NCBI RefSeq assembly: GCF_027105055.1
Contig: NZ_CP114264.1
Location: 930,001-994,000 of the forward strand
Source: Acinetobacter sp. TR3
Lineage (GTDB): Bacteria; Pseudomonadota; Gammaproteobacteria; Pseudomonadales; Moraxellaceae
Direction: 5' to 3'
DNA: 64,000 nucleotides
Shown here: piece after piece, positions 18,509 through 27,216 of the stretch
Position numbering within the stretch: the stretch's first letter is position 1
How the letters are laid out: every line of letters begins with the position of its first letter
Translations under genes and position numbers: made by a program
The notes under the pieces: model-generated
Seen by the model: only the letters and a program-made list of their open reading frames with translations
Database searches by the model: none
Told to the model about the DNA's origin: nothing

Positions 18509-19282
18509 TTAATCAAAACGATAAATGTCCATACCTAATGACCCCATTGAAAAACTACTATGCACGATACTAAAACGATGTCCTGTTCCCATTGCAAAGA
18601 ATAATGGTGCAAAATGTTCAAGGGTAGGATGATTTCGTTGCACGTAGGGTAAAGATGGCCAGTTAAGTACAGCGTCATAATCTTGATGGTTCAGTTTACT
18701 GACCACACTATTTCGAAATGTGCTTGCCCATATTGGAACTGCAGCATCTGCATGCCATGAAAGTTCAGAGAGATTATGGGTAATGCTACCAGAGCCAATT
18801 AATAAAATTTGTTGTTCACGTAAAGGTGCTAAAACTTGCCCAATTTTGTAAATCTGGTCAGCATTCATTTCAATGGGTAAGGAAATTTCAATCACAGGAA
18901 TATCGGCTTCTGGATACATATGCAATAAAGGCATCCATACACCGTGATCTCGTGGTCGCGTGCTATTGGCATGTGCAGGAATATCTGCTTCTGCAAATAG
19001 AGTCAGTATTTCCTCAGCAAGTTTTGGAGCGCCCGCAGCAGGATAACGGATCTCATAAAGTTCAGGGGGGAAACCACGAAAATCATGCCACGTTTGAGCT
19101 CGGGTTGAGGTACTTACTTCTAGCGCTTGACTTTCCCAATGAGCAGACATCACAATAATTGCCTGAGGTTTTGGTAAATTATTGCTTAAACGATGCAATG
19201 CGGGACCCACTTGTTCAGGATCAAGTGCAAGCATGGGAGAACCATGAGAAATAAATAACCCGGGTAAAGTCTGGAAATTCAT
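18509..19282 (-). CDS. ygiD: DODA-type (class III) extradiol dioxygenase, YgiD-like
   Basis: A 257-residue member of the LigB/DODA superfamily, which opens aromatic diols with O2 at a non-haem metal. Signature parts are FISHGSPMLALD at about 11-22 (metal histidine), VMSAHWES, PRDHGVWMPL and LIGSGSITHNLSEL. E. coli YgiD cleaves L-DOPA in vitro; the natural substrate is unknown, and the same fold also hosts other activities. It stands alone, about 100 bases downstream of rlmH on the same strand, with a palindrome in the gap (19370-19391). The weak stem TGACTTACT...AGTAAGCCA just past its stop may terminate it. Confidence 0.87.
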   Translation of the reverse strand: MNFQTLPGLFISHGSPMLALDPEQVGPALHRLSNNLPKPQAIIVMSAHWESQALEVSTSTRAQTWHDFRGFPPELYEIRYPAAGAPKLAEEILTLFAEADIPAHANSTRPRDHGVWMPLLHMYPEADIPVIEISLPIEMNADQIYKIGQVLAPLREQQILLIGSGSITHNLSELSWHADAAVPIWASTFRNSVVSKLNHQDYDAVLNWPSLPYVQRNHPTLEHFAPLFFAMGTGHRFSIVHSSFSMGSLGMDIYRFD

Positions 19283-19369
19283 AGATAAGCACCTGATTAG
19301 AAATACATCATTATCGTGACAAATTCATGGGAACAATGACAGCCCTTAAACATCAACAGATTGTTCTAT

Positions 19370-19391
19370 AATCAGAACAATTTTAAGCGCG
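19370..19391 (-). promoter_or_regulatory. Perfect palindrome between rlmH and the DODA-type gene
   Basis: ATTGTTCT (19370-19377), spacer ATAATC, AGAACAAT (19384-19391), overlapping the last bases of rlmH and about 90 bases upstream of the dioxygenase start. The 8-6-8 symmetry without a T tract is like an operator half-site pair. It could equally be a 3'-end hairpin of rlmH. Confidence 0.4.
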
Positions 19392-19862
19392 ATGATAAGG
19401 ATGATTATGATTGATACTCATCGCTCTATAAAGTTGCTCAATCAGTAAAATACGAACCATTGGATGTGGCATGGTCAATTTAGAAAGAGACCAATGCCAA
19501 GCTGCTGCTTTACGAACTGCGTCTGAATGTCCATCAGGACCACCAATCGCAAGAGCAATATCATTGCCTTCAAGCATCCATTGTTTCATGGTATCTGCCA
19601 GTTTTTCTGTACTGAGTTCTCGACCACCTACTTCTAAGGCAATTAACGTTTCATTGGGTTTAAGTGCATTTAAAATACTATCACCTTCAATTTGACAATA
19701 TTTTAAAATATCTGCTTCTGAATCATTTTTGCCTCGTTTTGCCATTGGGAGTTCAATGACTTGAGTTTGTACAAAAGGTTGAATGCGTTTGAAATAGTCT
19801 TCAAATCCAGTTAACACCCAAGCAGGCATTTTTTGCCCAATAGTCAGAATACGAATTTTCAT
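19383..19862 (-). CDS. rlmH: 23S rRNA (pseudouridine1915-N3)-methyltransferase RlmH
   Basis: RlmH methylates pseudouridine 1915 in helix 69 of 23S rRNA on the 70S ribosome. The 159-residue SPOUT protein has the family start (MKIRILTIGQKMPAW), the SAM-knot motif FAIGGPDG in the form LAIGGPDGHSD, and the C-terminal signature LSKLTMPHPMVRILLIEQLYRAMSI...HPYHRA. A TATAAT-like -10 (reverse of 19891-19896) lies about 30 bases upstream of the ATG. In many relatives rsfS precedes rlmH; here the upstream neighbour is lon with a hairpin-rich gap. Confidence 0.96.
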   Translation of the reverse strand: MKIRILTIGQKMPAWVLTGFEDYFKRIQPFVQTQVIELPMAKRGKNDSEADILKYCQIEGDSILNALKPNETLIALEVGGRELSTEKLADTMKQWMLEGNDIALAIGGPDGHSDAVRKAAAWHWSLSKLTMPHPMVRILLIEQLYRAMSINHNHPYHRA

Positions 19863-19972
19863 AGAATAAATAGATCGAGAAATTACGCCTATTATAAACA
19901 GTGTTCTTTATGGATAGTGATGAGCATGAAAGGGAATAGTCGCTGAAAGTGTATTTATTGATTATGTTGCAT

Positions 19973-20041
19973 AAAAAACGCAGCTCAAAATTGCGTTTGA
20001 GCTGCGATCAAAGTGTCATCAGTCTGGAGTTCGGATGACAC
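19973..20041 (-). ncRNA. Candidate small RNA between lon and rlmH
   Basis: Reading the minus strand, GTGTCATC (20041-20034) pairs with GATGACAC (20020-20013), then CGCAGCTCAAA (20006-19996) pairs with TTTGAGCTGCG (19989-19979) and is followed at once by TTTTTT. This second stem is a perfect 11-bp rho-independent terminator with no gene to terminate, since lon already ends at its own terminator at 20138-20164. A TTGACT box (20065-20060) with a weak TAGTGT box about 16 bases on could start a transcript of about 70 nt. No family is recognised. Confidence 0.4.
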
Positions 20042-20104
20042 TAAAAAATGGGTTCACTGAGTCAAGCTTCATCTTTATTTTTATCGACTCTATTTTATTA
20101 TGCA

Positions 20105-20133
20105 ATAATTTGGTTGTTTTTCAACCAAATTAT
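20105..20133. other. Strong AT-rich hairpin in the lon-rlmH gap
   Basis: ATAATTTGGTTG (20105-20116), loop TTTTT, CAACCAAATTAT (20122-20133): a 12-bp perfect stem. It is one of four stem-loops in the 323-base gap 19863-20185. It could be a second 3' structure of the lon mRNA or part of the candidate small RNA region. Confidence 0.6.
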
Positions 20134-20137
20134 GTAA

Positions 20138-20164
20138 TAAAAAAAGAGAGCCGAAGCTCTCTTT
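20138..20164 (-). terminator. Rho-independent terminator of lon
   Basis: On the minus strand AAAGAGAGC, a stable TTCG tetraloop and GCTCTCTTT are followed by a T tract (reverse of 20138-20145). It lies 22 bases past the lon stop. Confidence 0.92.
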
Positions 20165-20185
20165 AATTTTCATCTACTTACTTGT

Positions 20186-22615
20186 TTAATGACGCGCAGC
20201 CTTTGCTTCTTCTACTGGTTTAACAATAGGTGTTTTAGGTAAAGGCTTCGGCGTATCCGTCAATGCTAAAGGTAAGATCTCATCAATACTTTTTACAGCT
20301 TTGATTTCTAAGCCTTCTTTTACATTGTCAGGAATCTCGGCTAAGTCACGAACGTTATCTTGCGGAATAAAAACTAATTTAATTCCACCACGGTGAGCTG
20401 CAAGAAGTTTTTCTTTTAGACCACCAATACGCATCGCACGACCACCTAGACTCGTTTCACCTGTCATCGCAATATCTGGACGAATCGCAATACCTGTAAA
20501 TGCTGATACAAGTGCAGTTGTGAGTGCTAGACCAGCAGATGGACCATCTTTTGGCGTTGCACCTTCAGGTAAGTGAACATGGACATCAGTTTCATCAAAA
20601 CGTGATGCTTCAATACCTAATTCATCAGCACGAGTACGTACCACAGTCATTGCTGCGGTAATTGATTCCTTCATTACATCACCGAGCGAACCCGTCGTAA
20701 TGAATTTACCTTTACCTTTCACGGCTGCAACTTCAATGGTAAGCAACTCACCACCGACTGAAGTCCAAGCTAAACCATTTACACGACCGACTTGTGCTTC
20801 ATCTTCAGCCATACCAAAGTCAAATTTGTGCGGACCTAGATATTCAGGAAGATTGGCAGAATTGACATCAACTTGTAAGTTTTTAGACTTCTTGCTTACA
20901 GCTTCTTTCACCACTTTACGTGCAATTTTAGACACTTCACGCTCTAGGCTACGGACACCCGCTTCACGTGTATAACGTTGTACAATGTCACGGATTGCTT
21001 CTTCGTGAACAGTCAATTCTTTTGTACGTAAACCATTGTTCTTAATCGCTTTTGGAACAAGGTAACGTTCAGCAATATTCACTTTCTCATCTTCGGTATA
21101 ACCCGGTAGACGAATCACTTCCATGCGGTCAAGCAATGCTTCAGGAATATTCATGCTGTTCGCAGTGCAGATGAACATGACTTCTGAAAGATCAAGATCC
21201 AGATCTAAATAATGATCGTTGAACTTACTGTTTTGTGATGGATCAAGTACTTCCAATAATGCCGATGCAGGATCGCCACGATAGTCTTGTGCCATCTTGT
21301 CAATTTCGTCGAGTAAGAACAGTGGGTTCTTCACGCCAACTTTTGTTAAAGACTGTACAATTTTACCCGGCATCGCACCAATATAAGTACGACGGTGACC
21401 ACGGATTTCAGCCTCATCGCGTACACCACCAAGCGCCATGCGAACAAACTCACGACCTGTTGCTTTGGCAACAGATTCACCAAGTGATGTTTTACCCACA
21501 CCTGGAGGACCAACTAGACAAAGAATAGGACCACGGAGTTTTTTCACACGAGATTGCACTGCAAGATATTCAACAATACGATCTTTGACGTCATCTAAGC
21601 CGTAATGATCTTCATCAAGAATCTCTTGTGCTTTTGCTAAGTTAATGCTGACTTTGCTCGCTTTGTTCCATGGGGTATCCAGAATGACTTCTAAATAGTT
21701 ACGCACCACAGCAGCTTCACTTGAAGCAGGTTGCATTGCTTTCAGTTTGCGAAACTCAGCTTCAGCTTTTTTGCGTACATGTTCAGGCAAATCTGCTTCA
21801 GCAAGACGTTTTTCAATTTCCGCAACGTCATCTTCAGCACCGCCGTTCATATCAGAAAGTTCACGTTGAATAACTTTCATTTTTTCATTTAGAAAGTATT
21901 CTCGTTGATTCTTTTCCATTTGACGTTTAACACTGTCATGCAACGTTTGTTCAATTTGCTGTTCAGCAGATTGATTCATCAAATAGCTCATCAACTCTTT
22001 AAAATGCGCTTCAAATTCGTCGTGCTCTAAAAACTTTTGTTTCACTTCGATATTTAAAGGTACACGAGTTGCAACAAAGAACATTAATTGTAATAAGTCT
22101 TCGATTTTATTTGCTGCTGCAACAAGCTCACGTGCATTGCGTAATTTCGCTTCAGCATATTGAGCGAATAGGGTACGTAATTCGTTTAAGCGAGTTGCTT
22201 GAGCTTCCTGGTCCAATGGTAATGTCATTGGACTGAGACTGTGCTCAGCAGTCAAGTATTCTTCACCATCAATAATCCGCTCTAGTTTAGAACGATGCAG
22301 ACCTTCAATCAGTACTTTAATGCAGTTTTCATCATTTTCATGATTTACGACTTGTACGATTTTAGCCACAGTTCCGTATTGATAGAGGTTATCGTGATCA
22401 ATTTCTTCTGTAAGCGAATCTTTTTGCGCAACTACAAATACTAAATTGTCACCGTTACGAGCCACATCCACTGCATTGATCGATTTTTCACGACCCACAA
22501 ATAGCGCAATTTGCATGTGTGGATAGACCACAACATCACGTAATGCTAATAGTGGTAATACACTTGGAACCTGTGGCTCTAAGCTTGATTCATTATTTAA
22601 AATATATTCAGACAT
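20186..22615 (-). CDS. lon: ATP-dependent protease Lon
   Basis: Lon is the cytosolic AAA+ serine protease that removes damaged and regulatory proteins. The 809-residue protein has the N-terminal LON substrate domain (LPLLALRDVVVYPHM), the coiled-coil middle, Walker A GPPGVGKTSLG, Walker B (LFLLDEIDKM) and the protease domain with the catalytic serine in PKDGPSAG and the lysine in IGGLKEKLLAAHRGG. AGGAG five bases upstream fixes the ATG at 22615, not the GTG at 22621. Upstream on the minus strand a TTGTAA...TATAAA pair (19-base spacing) could be the promoter. clpX is not adjacent, unlike in E. coli. Confidence 0.97.
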   Translation of the reverse strand: MSEYILNNESSLEPQVPSVLPLLALRDVVVYPHMQIALFVGREKSINAVDVARNGDNLVFVVAQKDSLTEEIDHDNLYQYGTVAKIVQVVNHENDENCIKVLIEGLHRSKLERIIDGEEYLTAEHSLSPMTLPLDQEAQATRLNELRTLFAQYAEAKLRNARELVAAANKIEDLLQLMFFVATRVPLNIEVKQKFLEHDEFEAHFKELMSYLMNQSAEQQIEQTLHDSVKRQMEKNQREYFLNEKMKVIQRELSDMNGGAEDDVAEIEKRLAEADLPEHVRKKAEAEFRKLKAMQPASSEAAVVRNYLEVILDTPWNKASKVSINLAKAQEILDEDHYGLDDVKDRIVEYLAVQSRVKKLRGPILCLVGPPGVGKTSLGESVAKATGREFVRMALGGVRDEAEIRGHRRTYIGAMPGKIVQSLTKVGVKNPLFLLDEIDKMAQDYRGDPASALLEVLDPSQNSKFNDHYLDLDLDLSEVMFICTANSMNIPEALLDRMEVIRLPGYTEDEKVNIAERYLVPKAIKNNGLRTKELTVHEEAIRDIVQRYTREAGVRSLEREVSKIARKVVKEAVSKKSKNLQVDVNSANLPEYLGPHKFDFGMAEDEAQVGRVNGLAWTSVGGELLTIEVAAVKGKGKFITTGSLGDVMKESITAAMTVVRTRADELGIEASRFDETDVHVHLPEGATPKDGPSAGLALTTALVSAFTGIAIRPDIAMTGETSLGGRAMRIGGLKEKLLAAHRGGIKLVFIPQDNVRDLAEIPDNVKEGLEIKAVKSIDEILPLALTDTPKPLPKTPIVKPVEEAKAARH

Positions 22616-22704
22616 GGGCACTCCTAATGAGTGACAACGGTGTTGCCATGTTTTTTATAGTGATGTGCATTTCAAAAATTACAAGGGTTTTTACTTAGAA
22701 AATA

Positions 22705-22738
22705 TTAAAAAAAGACTAAATTGGTCGGTTTTTTTCTA
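22705..22738 (-). terminator. Weak terminator-like stem between ygfA and lon
   Basis: On the minus strand an A tract, CCGAC, seven bases, GTC and a T tract (22713-22707) can fold into an imperfect stem with a bulge. It lies just after the cyclo-ligase stop and could separate it from lon. Confidence 0.35.
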
Positions 22739-22759
22739 AAAAATATTAGAACAATAAGG

Positions 22760-23347
22760 CTAAGGCTTGAAAATATAGAACTTTTTAGGTGTTAGTAAAC
22801 CATGCATCGGTTGATCCCATTTTTGTCTAGGTAAGGTTTGATCAATATATTGAAATGTATGGGCGAGACCCAAACGGAAAGGTCGATGCGGCGCACTTGC
22901 CAAAGTACGGTCATAAAAACCACCTCCCATGCCGATTCGTGTCCCTAGGTGATCACAGGCAAGTAAAGGCATAATTAAAAGATCCAAAATGGATATATGA
23001 TGACCGCGACTTGTCATGGGTTCTTTCATCCCGAGAGGATGATGGGAAAAACGTTGATTTGAGTATTGCTTAGAGTTTATTTTTACCCATACAAGTTCTT
23101 GATTCATCGTGCAAATCATGGGTAGGTAAACGAGTTTTTTGTGTTTAAAACAAAGCTGAATGAGTTTGTGAGTATGCACTTCGCCAAAAGCATGAAGATA
23201 TAATCCAACGCTTTTTGCAAACTTGAATTGGGGTATTGATCTGAGGCGATTTACAGCGTCTTGTTCACTTTTTTTATGTTCAAAGCGATTCACTCGTTTT
23301 CTTTTTAAACGAATATCTTTTCTCAGTACATGTAAATCACTATTCAT
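22760..23347 (-). CDS. 5-formyltetrahydrofolate cyclo-ligase
   Basis: This enzyme (YgfA/Fau) converts 5-formyl-THF and ATP to 5,10-methenyl-THF and returns the storage folate to the one-carbon pool. The 195-residue protein has the conserved basic N-terminal helix, IGLYL-like strand (VGLYLHAFGEVHT) and the family signature LLIMPLLACDHLGTRIGMGGGFYDRTL. A TTG three codons upstream (23356) extends the frame; the ATG at 23347 is preferred, although no clear ribosome site precedes either. In E. coli this gene sits beside zapA and 6S RNA. Here it is about 6 kb away from them, so that link has been broken. Confidence 0.9.
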   Translation of the reverse strand: MNSDLHVLRKDIRLKRKRVNRFEHKKSEQDAVNRLRSIPQFKFAKSVGLYLHAFGEVHTHKLIQLCFKHKKLVYLPMICTMNQELVWVKINSKQYSNQRFSHHPLGMKEPMTSRGHHISILDLLIMPLLACDHLGTRIGMGGGFYDRTLASAPHRPFRLGLAHTFQYIDQTLPRQKWDQPMHGLLTPKKFYIFKP

Positions 23348-23753
23348 CGTATTCAAAATAAAACAAAGCCTCGAGAATCATACTTGATTTAAGTGTGCTT
23401 AAGTATCTAAATAAATTGAAGTTCTAATGCTATTAATCAGTTATGGATTCTGACAACTTAAAGTAATCACAAAGCTGTAACACTCGACCTAATCACTATA
23501 TTGTCAAAAATAAGAATAAAATAACAAATTTTAGTTTCATATGACAAAAAATTCACAAATTGCGTAAAAAGTGATCTATAATCTTACCGTGAAAATCGCA
23601 AATACTTTGCTATTTCACATGTTTAAACAATTAAAAGGAATATTTTAACGCTATGAATGAGCGGGGTATTTTATTTCATTCGTTACGATATTCACTGTGT
23701 CACTTTATAAAAAAATTTAAAAGACCATAGGGTAAGGTTTAGAGGGAAAAAGT
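23348..23753. other. 406-base gap between ygfA and a 66-residue ORF
   Basis: AT-rich. A TATAAT at 23577-23582 points to plus-strand transcription about 170 bases ahead of the 66-residue gene, so a long leader is likely. That leader holds a 26-codon reading frame (ATG at 23653, AAGGA 14 bases upstream). It has no strong hairpin, no repeat and nothing I recognise as a riboswitch. Confidence 0.4.
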
Positions 23754-23954
23754 ATGTTTGATTCAAAAAATGTAATTGTCTTAGATCAAATGCTTATCTT
23801 AACTAAAGAAGGTAAAAATGATTTGATTTATCATAATGATACGCTGTTGAAAGTAATGATGATCTCTAATCAGCATCTCATCGTCGCTGATGATTACCAA
23901 ACCAGTTTCTTATTGAAACAAAAGGATGAAAATGTGATTTGGTCATTTATTTAA
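23754..23954 (+). CDS. Small protein of unknown function (66 residues)
   Basis: A soluble, unusually strand-rich small protein of 66 residues that begins MFDSKNVIVLDQMLILTK and ends NVIWSFI, with no cysteine. AGAGGG at 23739-23744 is well spaced for the ATG. There is no signal peptide or membrane segment. The sequence has the look of a compact Sm- or SH3-like barrel (short repeats of I/V/L strands separated by K/D/N turns), but that is speculation. It stands alone, convergent with the MerR regulator. Confidence 0.55.
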   Translation: MFDSKNVIVLDQMLILTKEGKNDLIYHNDTLLKVMMISNQHLIVADDYQTSFLLKQKDENVIWSFI

Positions 23955-24010
23955 TGTTATGTACTTTTTTGATGAGTATTGATTCAACTGCTTAGCTTTA
24001 TTGATGGAAC

Positions 24011-24391
24011 TTATTGTTTGAGTTCCATCAATATTGGGCAACATTCATTTTCTGTCGTTTTACATTCGTCTAACCATGTGGAAAGTCTTTGCTTAAGACC
24101 CACAAGCTCCTGAATTCTTTCATCGATCTTGCTTAATCGTTGTTCAATGACATGTCTGACTTGGACACGATCCTCTAAATTCAGTGTGAGCAATTCTTTA
24201 ATTTCATTCAGTTGTAATCCAGCATCCTTCGCTTTCTGAATAAAACTCAAGGTTTCCAAATCCTGTTGATTATAATAACGATAACTTTGCGTACTTTCAG
24301 GGATACGCATTAAGCCGATACGTTGATAATAACGAATGGTTTCGACATTAACGTGACAGGATTTTGCTAATTTTCCGATTGTTAGGTTCAT
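24011..24391 (-). CDS. MerR family metal-responsive regulator (CueR/PbrR-like)
   Basis: A 126-residue MerR regulator. The winged-helix DNA-binding start (LTIGKLAKSCHVNVETIRYYQRIGLM) is followed by the long dimerisation helix and a C-terminal metal loop with C-x6-C-C (CKTTENECC), close in spacing to the two-cysteine Cu(I) loop of CueR. It is divergent from the copper-type P-type ATPase. The shared 100-base gap contains a 16-bp palindrome placed between stretched -35 and -10 boxes, the classical MerR target. It should activate the pump when metal binds. Cu(I) is favoured; Pb or other soft metals cannot be excluded. Confidence 0.88.
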   Translation of the reverse strand: MNLTIGKLAKSCHVNVETIRYYQRIGLMRIPESTQSYRYYNQQDLETLSFIQKAKDAGLQLNEIKELLTLNLEDRVQVRHVIEQRLSKIDERIQELVGLKQRLSTWLDECKTTENECCPILMELKQ

Positions 24392-24426
24392 TTTCTCATA
24401 CCTGTGTTGGGATAGTGAAAAAGCAC

Positions 24427-24458
24427 TTGACTCTGTACCTAGGTACAGACTTTATCCT
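24427..24458 (+). promoter_or_regulatory. MerR-type promoter of the copper ATPase
   Basis: TTGACT (24427-24432) and TATCCT (24453-24458) are separated by 20 bases instead of 17. The spacer holds the perfect palindrome CTGTACCT-AGGTACAG (24433-24448). An over-long spacer with a centred dyad is the hallmark of MerR-activated promoters. Confidence 0.88.
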
Positions 24459-24491
24459 AGCCCTATCAAGAAAGAAAAGATAGGTGTCGTC

Positions 24492-27203
24492 ATGACTCAA
24501 CAACCATCTTCATGCTGTTCTAAAAATGAAGTACCGCTTGTGTACGAATATATTGATCCAGTTTGTGGTATGTCAGTCGCTGAAAACTCGCAGCACTATT
24601 TTGATTATCTAGGTATCCGCTATTTATTCTGTTCGGCAGGTTGCCAACAGAAATTTAGTTTACAACCTGAAAGCTTCTTAAAACGAAATAACGTGCCATC
24701 AACAGTATCGTCTTGCTGCGCTAAAGAAAAAAAACAATCTTCATGTGGTGATGGTGAATTAGAGCAGCCTATTGAATTAGCTCAACCATCTTCTTGTTGT
24801 AAACCTAAGCCAACGAAGCAAAAACTAAGTTCATGTTGTGGCCCTAAACCAGAAGTACCATCTATTCAAGATGAAGCTAAAAAATCTTCCTTTTGTTGTG
24901 GTGGAAAGCATGATCATTCAAGTGAAAGCATTTTAGTGGATACAGAGATTGATCCTGTTTGTGGTATGTCAGTCAAAACCACGACAGATTTAAAAACAGA
25001 TTATCAAAGCAAAACCTATTATTTCTGTAATCCATCTTGTTTAGATAAATTTAAAAATGATCCTGAATTTTATCTAATTCCAGTTGATCAGCGTCCTGTA
25101 CCTGAGGGGGCAATGGATATGGATTATACCTGTCCAATGGATCCTGAAATTGTACAAAAAGGGCCAGGAACTTGCCCAATTTGTGGGATGGCACTTGAGC
25201 CGATGCAACCCACTTTGGATGATGGACCAAATCCTGAGCTAGTAGATTTTAGTCGACGTTTTTGGACTACATTACCTTTGAGTTTGTTGGTGATGATCTT
25301 GGCCATGGGTTCACATATTCATGCCTTTATTTCGCCACATGTTCAGCCGTGGATTGAACTTCTTTTAAGTTTGCCTGTGGTGTTATGGGCGGGTTATCCT
25401 ATTTTACAACGTTGTTGGGTGTCCTATAAAACAGGACATCTGAATATGTGGAGTTTGATTGGTGTTGGGCTAATTGCAGCATTTATTTATAGTGTTGTTG
25501 CTACGATTTTTCCATCATTCATCCCTATTGAAGCGAAAACAGGGCATGGTGTTGCTGTCTATTTTGAAGCAGCATGTATGATTGTTTCATTAAGCTTGTT
25601 GGGACAAATTTTAGAACTAAAAGCACGTTCACAAACAGCAAATTCATTAAAAGCTTTACTCCGTTTACAACCTGCTAAAGCGAAATTTGTGCAGCATGGT
25701 CAAGTTGTTGAAGTGGATATTGTGATGGTCAAACAAGGTGATATTTTGCAAATATCATCGGGTGAACAAATTCCACTTGATGGTGTCGTGATTGATGGAA
25801 AGACCTATGTTGATGAATCCATGATGACAGGTGAGCCTGTTGCTGTGAAAAAGCAAAAAGATGATCTAGTCATTGGCGGGACAATTAATCAACAAGGTGC
25901 TATTCGAATCCAAACCACTGCAGTCGGGGCGAATACCACATTAGCCAAAATGATTCAGACCGTTGCCGATGCTCAACGCTCCAAAGCACCATTGCAACGA
26001 ATTGCAGATGTGGTGGCGAAATACTTCGTGATCGCCGTACTCAGTATGAGTGTTTTGACTTTTATTGCATGGATGGTATTTGGGAAAGCACAGTTTGATT
26101 TGGCTTTAATGTGTGCAGTCGCTGTTTTGATTATTGCTTGTCCATGTGCTCTTGGCTTGGCAACACCGATGTCCGTGATGGCAACCACAGGTCGAGCCGC
26201 TCAAAAAGGCGTGTTATTTAAAGATGCCGAGGCGATTGAAGCTTTAAGTAAGGTCAATACTTTGATTATTGATAAAACAGGAACATTAACTGAAGGTAAA
26301 CCAAGTTTAAAAGAGATTCAGCTTTTATCTCAAACTTATAACCAAGCACAAATTGAATTATGGATTGCATCGATTGAACAATATTCGACGCATCCAATTG
26401 CCCAGACCTTAACTCAATTAGTTGATGCAAATCAATTACTCAATGTTTCTGATTTTGAAGATGTCGCAGGCTTTGGCGTGAAAGGAAGTATTGATCACCA
26501 GACCTTGTATATTGGCAGTCAGAAGCTTATTGAGCAGTTAGCTTTAACCTTAGATGCTGATTTAATCCACGAGTTGGATCAAAAACGTGCACAAGGCGAT
26601 GTGATTAGTTTTCTGATGTCAGAACAAGAGCTAATCGCTTATATCTCAATTCATGATGCAATCAAACAAAATGCTAAAACTGTGATTGAGCAACTGCATG
26701 CTGATGGCATTGAAGTGATTATGGCAACGGGTGATCATCAAAAGAATGCAGACATGGTTGCAGGTCTTTTGGGTATTCAAACCGTTTATGGCAATCTTGA
26801 TCCTCAGCAAAAACTTGAAATTGTGAAACAGGCGCAAGCTCAGGGAAAAATTGTGGCAATGGCTGGGGACGGTATCAATGATGCACCAGCACTGGCACAG
26901 GCGAATATTGGTATTGCGATGGGAACAGGAACAGATATTGCCAAGCAAACAGCGCAAGTGACTTTAGTTAAGGGGGACATTCAAGGGGTTGCACAAGCAG
27001 TTCATATAGCAAAATTAGGTGTGAGAAATATGAAGCAAAATCTAGCATTCTCTTTTGTTTATAATGGATTAGGTGTTCCTGTTGCAGCAGGTTTATTTTA
27101 TCCACTAACAGGATTATTGCTCACACCAATGTTTGCTGCAGTGGCAATGTCATTAAGCTCGCTCTCTGTTGTGGTGAATGCTTTACGTTTAAATAAATCA
27201 TAA
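24492..27203 (+). CDS. copA: Copper-type P1B ATPase with YHS domains and CC motifs
   Basis: A 903-residue heavy-metal exporter. The P-type core is complete: CPC in IIACPCALGLATP (Cu+ type), phosphorylation site DKTGTLTEGKP, the HP motif (STHPIAQ), ATP-binding MATGDHQKNA and hinge GDGINDAPAL. Instead of the usual CxxC ferredoxin-like domains, the N-terminus has two YHS domains (DPVCGMSV at about 22-29 and 154-161), cysteine pairs at about 8-9, 75-76, 102-103, 115-116 and 135-136 plus a single Cys at 85, and a YTCPMDP...CPICGM metal-binding motif at 212-233. It should pump Cu(I) to the periplasm. It is controlled by the divergent MerR protein and ends at a strong terminator. Confidence 0.9.
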   Translation: MTQQPSSCCSKNEVPLVYEYIDPVCGMSVAENSQHYFDYLGIRYLFCSAGCQQKFSLQPESFLKRNNVPSTVSSCCAKEKKQSSCGDGELEQPIELAQPSSCCKPKPTKQKLSSCCGPKPEVPSIQDEAKKSSFCCGGKHDHSSESILVDTEIDPVCGMSVKTTTDLKTDYQSKTYYFCNPSCLDKFKNDPEFYLIPVDQRPVPEGAMDMDYTCPMDPEIVQKGPGTCPICGMALEPMQPTLDDGPNPELVDFSRRFWTTLPLSLLVMILAMGSHIHAFISPHVQPWIELLLSLPVVLWAGYPILQRCWVSYKTGHLNMWSLIGVGLIAAFIYSVVATIFPSFIPIEAKTGHGVAVYFEAACMIVSLSLLGQILELKARSQTANSLKALLRLQPAKAKFVQHGQVVEVDIVMVKQGDILQISSGEQIPLDGVVIDGKTYVDESMMTGEPVAVKKQKDDLVIGGTINQQGAIRIQTTAVGANTTLAKMIQTVADAQRSKAPLQRIADVVAKYFVIAVLSMSVLTFIAWMVFGKAQFDLALMCAVAVLIIACPCALGLATPMSVMATTGRAAQKGVLFKDAEAIEALSKVNTLIIDKTGTLTEGKPSLKEIQLLSQTYNQAQIELWIASIEQYSTHPIAQTLTQLVDANQLLNVSDFEDVAGFGVKGSIDHQTLYIGSQKLIEQLALTLDADLIHELDQKRAQGDVISFLMSEQELIAYISIHDAIKQNAKTVIEQLHADGIEVIMATGDHQKNADMVAGLLGIQTVYGNLDPQQKLEIVKQAQAQGKIVAMAGDGINDAPALAQANIGIAMGTGTDIAKQTAQVTLVKGDIQGVAQAVHIAKLGVRNMKQNLAFSFVYNGLGVPVAAGLFYPLTGLLLTPMFAAVAMSLSSLSVVVNALRLNKS

Positions 27204-27216
27204 TTCACTTTGTAAG

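Noticed and set aside
18826-19158. 110-codon plus-strand frame opposite the dioxygenase gene
   Set aside because: Lies entirely across a conserved gene on the other strand and lacks start signals.
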